Origin: Botrytis cinerea B05.10
Taxonomy: Eukaryota; Ascomycota; Leotiomycetes; Helotiales; Sclerotiniaceae
Assembly: GCF_000143535.2 (NCBI RefSeq)
Contig: NC_037324.1
Location: 1,054,001 to 1,118,000 of the forward strand
Length of the DNA: 64,000 nucleotides
Direction: 5' to 3'
The notes under the pieces are model-generated. The model searched no databases. It worked only from the letters and a program-made list of their open reading frames with translations, and was not told the DNA's origin. Below, in pieces: positions 24,638-35,621 of the stretch. Each line of letters begins with the position of its first letter. Positions within the stretch are counted from its first letter, which is position 1. The translations under genes were made by a program, and so were the position numbers.

Positions 24638-25391
24638 ATGAAGACCTCAGCTCAACAACTCTTGTCCGCTCTCCTCCTTCCTCTCTCCGTCTTAGCCGCT
24701 CCAACAGGTTCCATTGAAGCTAGAGCATGCTCAGATGTGACGGTCATCTTTGCCCGTGGAACGACTGAGACTGGAACTCTCGGTACTGTAGTCGGACCAC
24801 CCTTCCTCGCCGCTCTCAAATCTGCTCTTGGGTCATCTTCAGTCACCATGAATGGTGTCGACTACCCAGCAGATGTTCCAGGATTTTTGCAAGGAGGCGA
24901 TCCTGCTGGCAGTCAGACTATGTATGTTTTCCTTTTTCTGAGATTTCAGCGTGACTAGTTGTTTTTCCTCTTAAAAACATTTACTCACATCTCAATACAG
25001 GGCCACAATGGTCACATCAACCTTATCCAGCTGCCCAGACACAAAACTCGTCATCTCTGGCTACTCCCAAGGTGGCCAACTCGTACATAACGCCGCCAAA
25101 CTTTTACCAGCCGAAACAACAGCTAAAATCAGCTCTGCCGTTATCTTCGGTGACCCAGGTTCGTCCCAACCCCTTTACATATTCCACAATATGGCATGAA
25201 ATCTGAAACTAACACAATTACCAGACAATGGAGATCCAGTCCAAGGTGTCTCAGCCGATAGAACAGATATCATTTGTCACGCTGGAGATAACATCTGTCA
25301 AGGCGGAAGCTTGATCTTACTGGCTCATCTGACTTATGGAATGGATACGACGGCAGCAGCGGCATTTGTTAAGAAAGCAGCCGGATTGTAG
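24638..25391 (+). CDS. Cutinase (CE5)
   Basis: Secreted serine esterase that hydrolyses the cutin polyester of plant cuticle. Exons 24638-24921, 25001-25158 and 25225-25391 give 202 residues; both split codons (Met and Asp) fit. Signal peptide 1-20 ends VLA, with a short propeptide. The catalytic triad is visible: Ser117 in GYSQGG, Asp169 in HAGDNIC, and His182 in LLAHLTYG. The paired cysteines around the Asp (165 and 172) and the early cysteine at 31 with 106 form the usual two disulfides. The length is at the short end of the family and the domain is complete. There is no binding module. The TATA box and CT-rich leader suggest an inducible promoter, though the inducer cannot be read from sequence. 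Confidence 0.96.
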
Positions 25392-26234
25392 GGCGGATGA
25401 GTATCCGCAGTGCGGATTGGATTGGATGGAGTTACTTGGAATGATATGATACGACATGGGCAGCCCTTCATTCTCGAAATTGGGCATGGAGTTTTTACGT
25501 TTCTGGCAGTAAAGGCTTTTCTGGTACATTTTACTTCTTTTCTCCCTACTGGAACTTTCCTGGCTCTTCTTTTCCTGTTAGGCAAACAGCACTTCAATTG
25601 GGATGAGCTATCTCGACTGTAGAGATTCTCGTCAGACGGTATTGGATTGGCTAGGCCAGTAGGGGGTTTACTTATATTTCGCTTCCTTGCTTGCAGGTCA
25701 GCATTTTTATTTTACACACATCAAATATCAAATATCAAAAGGCTGGTTCGAGAATGGTTTATAATCTGAATTGACATTCTCTGCGAATCGTTTATGACTT
25801 GTGATTTGAGCTATCTTCTTTGGTGATCAATAGAAGAGAAAAAGCCGAGATATGACTAATTATCTCATTTACATATTGAATAAGTCACATACGAATTACA
25901 AAAGATATAAGGAGATGCTAGTTTTGCAGGGTTTGAAGTATTAAGTTAGATATAGCTTACCCTCCTAGTAGTTGAACCTGTATACGTGATTAAGAGTAGC
26001 AGTCGCAAGAATTCTATAGATGGCCTATTAAAGATTTTAAATTACTAGAACGACTTATCAACGAGATGCCTCTTCCAGGGATTTTTGTATCGAAACAAAG
26101 AACTCGCTGGATAACAAAGTTAATCAAAAACTGCTCTTATCAGATCGCCAGGATGTCTGACCCTGAATTTGACCCCGCTACCCCGCTATCTCCCTCATAA
26201 ATATATCACACTCCCAACCCCCACTCCCAATAAA
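25392..26234. other. Intergenic stretch between cutinase and CutC genes
   Basis: AT-rich in its centre (about 25700-26050). No gene, repeat or RNA gene recognised. Confidence 0.65.
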
Positions 26235-27183
26235 ATGCCCCCTCGCTCTCAAGCCCCAAATCCTATTTCAAGAATGTCCTCCAAGCTAGAAATCGCCACT
26301 TTTACTCCCTCCTCTGCCCTTTCAGCTCTCAGGTCCGGCGCGCAACGCATAGAGCTTTGTGCGCACAAGAACCAAGACGGATTAACGCCTGCTGTGAAGG
26401 ATTTCTCCCGTATCTACTCTGCTCTGGATGAGAAGCCTGGAGATCATGATGATGGGAAGATCGGGAAGAGTGGAGAAAGTGGGGAAATCAATATCATGAT
26501 TCGACCTGTGGATAATAGTTTGCTGGGCGGAGGTCCGAATGATAATTTCAGGGTGGGAGGTGGAGTGTTTGAGGAGATGAGGGGGGAGATTAGGAGATTT
26601 AGAGAGCTGGGGGGGAGGGGGTTTGTTTTTGGAGTCTTGAGGGATGGAGGAGGGGGGGAGGGGTTGCTGGTTGATAGGGAGAGATGTGCTGAGTTGATTG
26701 GGATTGCGAGGGAGGGGGAAGGTGGAGAGAATGTGAGGTGTACGTTTCATCGCGCTTTTGACCGGATTGATCCTCTGAGGATGGAAGAGCAATTGGAGGT
26801 GGTGAGTCTTGTTTCATTTATTTTCTTCGTTGCTTTTGAATTCTGTTTGGGGGTTATCTTTGCTCTCAGAAGATCACTGGCTAGGAAGAATGACCTGATA
26901 AATTTAGCTTATAAATCTGAACTTCACATCTCTCCTCACATCCGGTGGCGCTCCCACTTCCGTGCAAGGAATTGTGCAACTCCAAAAATTGGTTCGGCAA
27001 GCAGCTGGTAGAATCGATATCATTGTAGGAGGTGGCGTACGCAGCATAAATCTTGAAAATCTGATGCAAGAAACAGGAGCGGGATGGTTCCATAGTAGTG
27101 CTGTGACAGGGGACGGAGAGGAAGTAGATGGTAAGGAGGTGGAGAAGATGAGGGATATCTTAAGGGGTGCGAGATTTGGTTGA
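26235..27183 (+). CDS. CutC family protein (copper homeostasis CutC-like)
   Basis: TIM-barrel protein of the CutC family, linked to copper handling in bacteria and animals; its biochemical role is unsettled. Exons 26235-26801 and 26908-27183 give 280 residues. The acceptor TTTAG at 26907 restores LTSGGAPTS after the LEV end of exon 1. Family motifs: RIELCAHKNQDGLTP (38-52), INIMIRPV (85-92), VFGVLR (131-136), TFHRAFD (170-176), LLTSGGAPT, and a late IIVGGGVR with the GAGWFHSSAV end. An acidic/Gly insert at about 68-83 and Gly-rich loops near 97-110 and 138-142 expand the barrel; their DNA is unusually G-rich. A second in-frame Met at residue 14 (MSSKLEIATF) could be the real start, as it matches where the family usually begins. 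Confidence 0.9.
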
Positions 27184-27351
27184 AAATGGCTTGTTGGTAT
27201 GGCCGGAGGATCTGATGGTATCATCTCGCATTCAATTCGTTTGAAAAGGGTATAGATGTATTTGGGGGTTGATAAAGCTCTCCAAAATGATCTATCTGGA
27301 ACATCTTAGACAATATCCCTTCCTTCTCCGCATACAACAATATCCATATTA

Positions 27352-29412
27352 CTACCTTCTACCCAACCTATACTTAACACCCAATAATTTTTCATTCATC
27401 CGCATAAAATCAAATGCTCTAGCTTCTTCCTTATCAAGCTGCACGATCTCAGCTCCAGTGCGCTCATCATTAGGCCCAGAAAAAGGCAACCGCAAAGAAG
27501 TAAAAACCCAGCCCTCAATACCGATATACCTTAGGTTTGAATTCCTCTTTTGATTTGCCGCACGTTCTTGAAACGCAGTAAATATCCTCTTGGAAAGATC
27601 AAATGCATCCTCTATACACGTTATAACTTGTGAGCGCTTACCACTAATAGTTACTGTGGCGTAAGAGAACATTAAAATGCGAAGTTTCGAGAGCTGGAGA
27701 AGTGTATCGCGATGTTGTTCCTAAAGTTATCTATTTAGTTCTCACACGTCCCAATGTCGATGCAAATTCTTCTTGAAAGTGATACCTACCCAATTAATCC
27801 ACAAAATTCCCAACTCTTCCCACTGGTATGAAGGCTCATCCCAGGAAGCCTCGTAGATTTGGTCCATGCAACTTTCATCACCTGATAACAATAGTTGACG
27901 CCATTTGAATTGCAAAAGCAGAGCTACAACCTCAGAGAGACTAGGAGAGCCAGGTATTTGCGAGTGAACCGTGTTATCGAGGGTTGCTTGAAACTCCCGC
28001 AGGGTCGTTTGATTCGATGAATTTTTCATCATAATTAAATGATGAAGTAATTGTAGGACTTCTTGACTCAGGAATTCCACAGAAACTCTCTGGAGAGCAG
28101 TGATGCCATCAAATAACTCCAAATGTATACTTTTATATGGCACCCAGTAATTGCCTTCAGTACATGGGTCGTTCAACAGCCGTAATGTACGAAGCTTCGT
28201 TACATCTAAAAGTTTTGATAATCGCCACTGCTTATAGTCGTATTGCACGTCCATGGCAGGGGATTGATGGTACATTCCCTTTCCCAATATGAGATCTCGC
28301 AAGTTCAATCGAAGGTCGGGCTTTTCATCTTCTCGTCTCAAATTGTCGAATTCTGCGAAAATATCCAGGAATAAATTACTTGTGGTGTTGCTTCCCTGGA
28401 GGCCATCTACATCGAGACCGAGTGCCGTGACGGTAGGCATACCATCGTTCTAGGTGATATGAGCTATCTATGTATCAAACGGCTCTCAATAAGGAAAAGA
28501 ATGACTGGAAAAACGTCACGGGACAAAAGGTAAGAATAAAAAAATGAATGGAAGAGAAGCCTCTCCACATAGCGATACGCGTGAATGAATTGCATAGCAA
28601 TCTCGCATTTTAACACCCAGAGATACTCTTTGCTAACCAGATGTAGACCTAAGAATCTAACGATACTTCGGGTTTGAACACTCTAGATCTAAGAAAAAAA
28701 GTAGATTCTAAATTCAAGGCAGGGCAAACTGAACATCAAGAAAGGCATTTACTAGAAATGCCGACACCTTCACACTTACAAAAAGAATTCTAGCAATACT
28801 CGTGCCCAGAATTTTCAGATTACCCCTCAGACTCCTCAAGTCTAGACTATGCAGGTTTCTGAACTTTGGAAGATCTGGCCGAATATAACGTCCCTGAACA
28901 TGGCTTGTAATCTTTGATAGATCGAGGCAGATGTCCCTGATTTTATTAAGACGGAAATAAGGTGCGGAGTCAGGAATCGTGCTAATAGTAAACCAGATCA
29001 GCCTATCAACTATGAAATACCCAATGCCAAATACCTGATGGAACAGTTTTCGAGATTTTTCATATAATAAAAACAAGTGCAAAGGCAAGCTAAAATAGCT
29101 GACTCAATATAATTGAGGTCTAATCGACGTATGTGGCGAAGGTGGGTCTCAATAGGAAGTTGGGAGATGGCCTGCAGTTGTCGATACTTCCACTGAAGTT
29201 CATCCTCATCTGCAGATTCCGGCAGCACAATCTCACGGTAAAGCACAGGTCTGAAGATTTCATTGAGTGTCTTGCTACTTTTTTAGCATTGTTCCTGTAT
29301 TTCAAGTTGATTAATTCACCTTGGATGTCAGACACAAGGTGGTAAGAGTCTTCTTTGGCAATCTCTGATCAGCGAGTAGTATCCACAGTTCGAGAGGAAG
29401 GTAGCTTTCCAT
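27352..29412 (-). CDS. F-box-like protein, 519 residues
   Basis: Probable F-box protein, expected to bind Skp1 and select substrates for an SCF ubiquitin ligase. Rebuilt from exons 29412-29320, 29270-29035, 28981-28780, 28449-27790 and 27720-27352; every junction keeps frame. The N-terminus MESYLPLELWILLAD...TLTTLCLTSK with RPVLYREIVL is the typical fungal F-box layout (about 1-45). The rest is alpha/beta with leucine-rich strands (HIRRLDLNYIE, NLHSLDLRSL, LRTLRLLND) suggesting degenerate LRRs. The third intron (330 bases) is long for this window and could hide another small exon. The 3' end converges on the CutC gene (168 bases apart), and the 5' end diverges from the MGNCC gene. The substrate is unknown. 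Confidence 0.72.
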
Positions 29413-30006
29413 CGTTTCAAAGGATCGGGGATGCAAGTGATGGCAGCAGGTTGCCGGTCAGATGCTCATTAATGGACCACAAACGGCCTCCTCGGCCAGT
29501 TGCAATGATGAAAAAACAGGATATTGTTGTGAACGATTGATGCGAGTATCTTTTAAGCGCCAATATTTATTATCAACTCGTTAATTTGCAGGTTCTCGTA
29601 TCTTGGTGAGCGAAGGACCAACGGAGAGGGCCGTGGAGATTTTGTTTGGTTGCTGCCTCGAATTAGGCTAGCTTTGGACCCCTGCCACACTGCTGACCAA
29701 TCAAAATTTCTCAATATTGAGCAACCACGAATGACCCCGCGATTGCGCCAGTGCCCCCCTCAACCGCGCGTCAAACAGTAATATTGGTCCAGACCCTTCC
29801 ACCTGTGTCAAGTGAAAGATGACCTCTAAATTCGGTCCTCCTGCATACTTAGGGTCTATGATTGAGGCTGATCAGAGTATCTACGTATGTCGACCTCACC
29901 GAATATGTCGGCCAACAGTCTTTTAATCTACACACATCCTCGAACTCGTATGTTACGGAAAGAGGATGATCTTTCAATGATACGGTCATGATGAAGAAAG
30001 TTGAGC
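29413..30006. promoter_or_regulatory. Shared divergent promoter of the F-box-like and MGNCC genes
   Basis: 594 bases separate two start codons on opposite strands. No TATA box is obvious on either side. No gene is present inside. Confidence 0.5.
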
Positions 30007-31648
30007 ATGGGGAATTGTTGCAGCAGTAGTTTTCCAGAAGAACAGCTACCTCGTCCCCCGCCGGGACGTAGAGGTTATCCTGTAGGCAATACTCGTAAGC
30101 TTGTTCAGGGTCTGCTGGTAACTTGTAGTCTTGATACTAACATTGTTTTCAGATAATGTTTACCATACAAATCCTGTATTGGAATTACTTGAAGAAGAGT
30201 ACCAAAGTAAGAGAAATTTTGAATCAGAAACGAAAGGCAGATCTAGGGGCAAGAGATACGACCGAGATAGAGATATTGGCCCCAGGCGAAAGAAAGAATG
30301 GGAAAGTCGCAGCAAAAGTCGCTCTGGAACTCGTCAAAGAAGTGCTCGAAGTGGTAAGAAATCGCGCGCAATCCGTGCCAAAAACTCCCGCAGGAGACCT
30401 CAAACGAGTAGGAGGAGGCGGAGAGACTTTAGCGAAGATGAAGACGAAGATGAAGATGAAGAAGATGGCAGTGATAGCGACGGCAGTGAATTCGATTCTA
30501 ATGACGATGATGATGAATCTGGTAGCGACAGTGATGGTGACAGTGATTCTGAGATCTATCGCCGGAAGATGTCCAAGTCTGTCAAGAGTCGGCGAAAGGA
30601 GCAAACACGAAACAAACGACCTGGAAAAAGAGGCAAGGTGATCGATGAGGATGATGATGATGATGACTACGATGAGTTTTTGGAAGAGGAGGAAGACGGC
30701 GATGATGAAGAGGACTATAAACATAACAACAAGCAGAAGAGCAAGAGAAAGAAGAGTAAGAGCAAACCAAACACCAAAGAAGTCCCAAAGAATAGAGCAA
30801 AGGGCAAAATCAAGCCAAAATCGAAGGCCAAAAAGGTGAAGGAGGATGATAAAATTGCTTTATTAGAGAGTGAGGAAGATGAGAATGATGTCGATAATGA
30901 CGATGCGGAAGACGAGGATGAACAAGAAGAAGCAGACAATTATCCTCAGAGCAAAAATTACAAAGCAGAAGGAAAAGGAAAAGAACCAGAAAAGCCGAAT
31001 CCTTACCGGTGGACAAACTCCTCACAAATATTCGACAAGAACAAGAGTAGCATTTACCAAAGAGCCAGAGCAAGAGGGTCGGATCGCGAATCAATTCGTC
31101 AACTCGAAATCCAACGTCATCGTAAAAGGCGAGAGCGAGAATCGTCATCTAAAACCTCTAAAAAATCTATCTCGGAAAGCCCCGGCGATGATGATTGGAC
31201 TGACACAGACGCATCTTCAATCGCACCCTCTAAACGATCCGGCAGTACTTCATCTCGTCTATCCTCGTTATTTGGCTCACGAAACAGAAGTTTAACACCG
31301 GAACCGACTTCCCATTTGATGTCTCCCATATCACCACTCACTCGGCCCTCCATCTCATCGAAAGCTGGAGAAACCACGTTTGGCGTCTCTGTGATCAAGG
31401 CATCTCCACTACAAGAGATCGTTTCTGCAGACTCGTTACCAGCAAATCCTGAGCCAAAAGACGCTATCTTAACACCTCCTCCAGCGGTTCATCAACGGCC
31501 AGCCTCACCTCTCACCAAAGCAGCTGAGCCATGCCCGGAGGGAATGAAGAAAGTCATTTTCATGAGTCGCGGTAAGAGAAGCTCTGTAAAATTAGTACCT
31601 TCAGATGGAAAGGCTACTGATGATGTTGAGATTATTCTTACCAGATGA
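30007..31648 (+). CDS. Putative dually acylated membrane-associated protein with acidic/basic low-complexity body
   Basis: Function unknown. A short first exon, 30007-30094, splices at GTAAGC to 30153-31648 (branch site TACTAAC about 15 bases before the acceptor), giving 527 residues. The protein starts MGNCCSSSFPEEQ: Gly2 with Asn3 and Ser6-8 fits N-myristoylation, and Cys4-Cys5 fits palmitoylation, so tethering to the plasma or vacuolar membrane is likely. After a Pro/Arg stretch the body alternates Arg/Lys/Ser-rich segments (about 50-115) with long Asp/Glu/Ser runs (about 115-175, 190-215, 255-290) and Lys-rich blocks (215-250). A Ser/Pro-rich region precedes a compact C-terminus (GMKKVIFMSRGKRSSVKLV). 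Without the small first exon the acylation signal is missed and a Met within intron sequence would be chosen instead. No enzyme domain is seen. Confidence 0.78.
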
Positions 31649-33420
31649 GGAATTCTTGGTAGGTGAAACACAGTGAAGTATCGTCTTATTCGAAGATGGT
31701 CTCAATTCATGCCCCTTTTGTCGGTCTTTTCCTTTGAGAGAAGAGCAGTTAGTTTGTCGGGGGTGGAATGAATGGTGCAGAAAAGGAACAACAGTATAGT
31801 TAATGGCAGGGGTTGCGAATTGGAGTTTGGGTTTGAGTTTAATCTTCGTATCTACCCTTTGCATATATTGTACAACATCAATTACACATTTGTTCAAGTC
31901 TACTAGGCGTCTCTTATCCAATTTGTAGAGCCGCTAGGCTTTCACGAGATTGATGAAATAAATCGTGCAACAATAATTAATCCATGTTTCTGGATCTCTT
32001 TCCAGGTCTATCAGGACCATATGCATTTGACTGGCAAACTAAATTTAGCACATCGAAGAATCTAGTAGGCTACTTGGATAGTCACAGCCTGAGATCATTT
32101 TCTTCTCAGCGTAACATCATCACCGTCACACCGTCACACCTCCAAATTTTAAGAGGGTGTAAATAAGGGAGTGCTAATGCGGAGATGAATGGGAATATCG
32201 GTGTAGAAGGAGGGGGGATTGTCAAAGTGGCAACTGGGGCGAAGAGTACTCAAGCAGACGAGAGTAAAAGTTTCAGTTCCCCTTCCACCTCTTGCAGACC
32301 AACGTCTACCCCTCTAACTCTGTAATCTAACAAGCAATCCTCATAAATATTTGTATCTGTGAAGGGTATAATGCCATAGATTACATTGATCAGGCTCTTG
32401 TTGTTTCAAGGGCTTGCGATCTAATCTTTCACTTACTGCTTTAGCAATGGCAAAGACAAGTGGAAGCTCCGAGAAGCCTGGATTTTGTTTTGTTGATTGA
32501 TATGTATTGTATTGCATCCAGGCACCCTCTCGTCATTCTTAGACTACCTAGGCATTCACATGAGAAGAAGCTCCTCCTTGATTTACACGGTGTTTGGATG
32601 GTCGTATGTTCATCATCTTGCTTACTACTTACGTTTCCTGTATTATGGTGAATGAAGCTTACCTGAGGCTTGTTTGAGGTGTAGAGAAATGTCAAGGGAG
32701 GTTGGGTGGCGAGACTGTGTACAACGAGGAAGAATTGGGAGAATTGGAGAATATGGAAGGAGGGAGAAGAACGGGAGCAAGAGACGGCTGGATTGATTGG
32801 TAGACTGCGAGCGTAAGCAGGGTTGCCAGCAGGTCGGCAATCCATCAATCAGAAGCTTCCGAAATCCGAATTCAACAGGAACATTCAAGTAGTTTAAATT
32901 TTAAAATGTTAAATTACTTCGAAAATCAAGGTTTTTCTGAACACTCAGAACTGATATTCAGTCTAACAGTATGAACTACTAGACATACTGGGTGCAAGAG
33001 ACAGAATTGTGTGGGCGACGTCGTTTGAAGATAAGATCAAATGCTGAAGTCATCTTTAGCATAGCTCAATGAGAACGCAATAAACCAAGGAAAACTACAC
33101 GATAGGAGGACGTGAATCAAGAAATCATCAAATCAGCCGATTCGGAAGCACAAAATACCCCTCGCTCCAAAAAGAAACGAAAGTGTTTTGCATCTAGGAC
33201 ATTAAGATTTATGGACCATGAGAAAATAAAATAAAAAAGCGGCAAAGAGAAAATCACTGGCGCGAATCAAACAATTACCCATGGGTGCAAGATAAAGCAT
33301 ACGGCTCAACTGGGGTATATTACAACTCAGCTCTATAAATTCCAACAACTTTTAGAAGAAGCATAGCTCGCTGTTCGTTGGTGCAAAAAAGTACGCGCGA
33401 CAAACAAGGATCCTGTCCGT
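31649..33420. other. Intergenic stretch between convergent genes
   Basis: 1.8 kb between the 3' ends of the MGNCC and farnesyl diphosphate synthase genes. Frames at 31601-31921, 32441-32848 and 32643-32888 are short and featureless. Nothing else seen. Confidence 0.6.
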
Positions 33421-34527
33421 TTACTTGCTTCTCTTGTAAATCTTGCTCAAGAAGCTCTCAAACACAGTCTTCTTTAAACCTTCAGACTCATCAACTTGTG
33501 AAATCATTTCTCTTATTTCACCAACCCTCTTCTCTTCATAGTCCTCGTAGATCTGCTTGAGATTTAACTCATCGAATAGCTTCTTCACAGCGGCTTCCTT
33601 AGTCTTGTCTTTGTGACCATAGTTCTCCTCGAGTATTTGACGTTGCTCGGGTGTTGCAATAGCCAATGCTTTGTTTACGAGCCAAGAGCACTTGTTGTCC
33701 ATGATATCAGTTCCAATCTTGCCAATGTGCTCTGGTAGACCAAAGTTGTCAAGATAATCATCTTGGATTTGGAAATATTGGCCAAGCGGAATCAAGATAT
33801 CTTCGACTTGCTTAAGATTCTTTGGAGTCGCGATCTTCTGGTGGTGAAGTGCGAGGGCGACAGGAAGGTAGAAGGAATAATAAGCAGTCTTGTATGTGAC
33901 AATGAAGTCATACTTGGTCATAGAAAAGTTGTCCAAGTCGACCTTGTCCTCTGGTGCTGTCAACAAATCGCACAATTGACCAAGTTCTGTCTGGTATGTA
34001 ACTTCGTGGAAGAGTTCGATGAGATCAAGGTAGGAAGGGTGAGAACGGAAGTATTTCTTCAATAAAGAGTAGATCGCGGCTTCGAGGAGGAAAGCGTCGT
34101 TGATAGCGATCATACCAACACCTGGCTGTCTGTACCAACAAGGTTGACCACGACGAGTGATGCTGCTGTCCATGATATCGTCTGATACAAGGAAGAAAGC
34201 TTGGAGGAGCTCAGTCATCCATCCTAATGTGGCAGATTCGAAGTATTGTTCTTCAGATAGTGGAGCTTCGAGGAGGAGAGATACTGAGTCGGGAACAGAC
34301 ATTCCACGATTGCATTTTCCGCCAATCGTGTTGGCATTTAGGGACTATACGAAGGAAGTCAGATCAGTACATGCCGTTTCCAATGATTCTTCTGAAAAGT
34401 CACTCACAGCCTTGAGCCAATCTTGACCCTGTTGAGGGAGGTTGTACTTTTGGGCATGGGCGAGTAAATCATCAACCAATTTTGGGAAGACGGATTCGAA
34501 CTCCTTGAGAGTGGTAGCCTTCGCCAT
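33421..34527 (-). CDS. ERG20: Farnesyl diphosphate synthase
   Basis: Makes geranyl and then farnesyl diphosphate from dimethylallyl and isopentenyl diphosphate, feeding sterols, dolichols, ubiquinone, haem A and protein prenylation; cytosolic. Exons 34527-34408 and 34344-33421 give 347 residues, the usual length. First Asp-rich motif DDIMD at 95-99 is preceded by Phe90-Phe91, the aromatic pair that caps chain length at C15. Second motif DDYLD is at 235-239. GGKCNRG (48-54) is the substrate-binding loop, with Cys where many orthologs have Leu. The RRGQPCWYR basic motif follows the first Asp motif. The ATG gives the expected N-terminus ([15 protein letters not shown]). It shares a divergent promoter with APC8. 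Confidence 0.97.
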
Positions 34528-35621
34528 TGCTATTGCGTATGTGATGATTGATAGAAGTCGGTTACTTAGGATAGGACGAAAAGTATTGATGGCTAGAGAA
34601 TGAAGAGCATGGTTACCAGTACTTGTAGAGAGGTGAAGGGTGCACTAAGTGGGTGCACGGACTCATAGGACATTCATGAAGAAAGTATAATTTCTCGGCG
34701 ACCGATAAGACGGGTGAATCCCAATGTGACAAAAGATTTATAGTTTAGATAATTTGGGAATTCGTGTTTAGAATGATTTATAGGTTTGATTTAGAGTGGT
34801 AGAGAACTTTGATCCTATAGAAAGGAATTTAAGGATTATAGAGTTACATACTGGAAAGGAAATAATGAGATTATAAGATAGAAGACATATTATATACAAT
34901 CTAATATATATATAATCTGATATATATCTACTATAGTCTATATACTTGTGATTCTTTAGTCTATTACTAATTTGTTATAATATAGAAAAGTATATTATTA
35001 AACTTGTGAGTTCAAATTTCATCTTTTTGAGTAAATTTCGAGCAGGCTATTCTTTTAATATTTAGAAATTATAATATATTAATGTGAATAAATTGAGTTG
35101 AATTTTGAGTTTCAATTGAGGTATTAAAACCGCTTTTTTAGTGTGAAATTTTGCTTTACTGTTGTATTGTTCTGCATGCCTACTGGTGATACGTATCACA
35201 AAGAAAGTTTAACAAGAGTGACAGCAGGCAATAAAATGACAAGCGGTGAAGGTGCGGGGTGGGCAGAACGCGAAACAAGCTTAAGACTAAGTCGCGCTTT
35301 CCACGTCTAAAATAAGTTACTCAATCCAAGGCTTTTTATTCAATCAATGGAACGTCAGAATCTTCAGTAATGCTGCATGATATGTAACAGTGAATTGACT
35401 TTGTATGCTTCAAAGACATTTTGCAGAGAATAACATTGTGAATTGTCCCTCGGTCGGCGAGATATCAAATCAACAAAACAACCAAAGGGCGCGGACCGTA
35501 CCTTACCTTACACCAAGCAAAGCTAATTAACACCCGACTTACTAGTCTGCAGACGAGCTTGAATTCCATGAGCTACAACAAAGCTCATGTTCTCGAAGAA
35601 TCGAGGTAGAAAAATTACAAC
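34528..35621. promoter_or_regulatory. Divergent promoter of farnesyl diphosphate synthase and APC8
   Basis: 1.1 kb between the two start codons. A CCAAT box stands at 34721-34725 and GATAAG near 34704 on the farnesyl diphosphate synthase side. The middle, about 34850-35110, is extremely AT-rich (ATATAT runs), unlike either flank. No gene is seen inside. Confidence 0.5.

Noticed and set aside
30224..30724. 166-codon minus frame rich in Ile/Val/Phe
   Set aside because: Complement of the acidic GAT/GAA repeats in the MGNCC gene.
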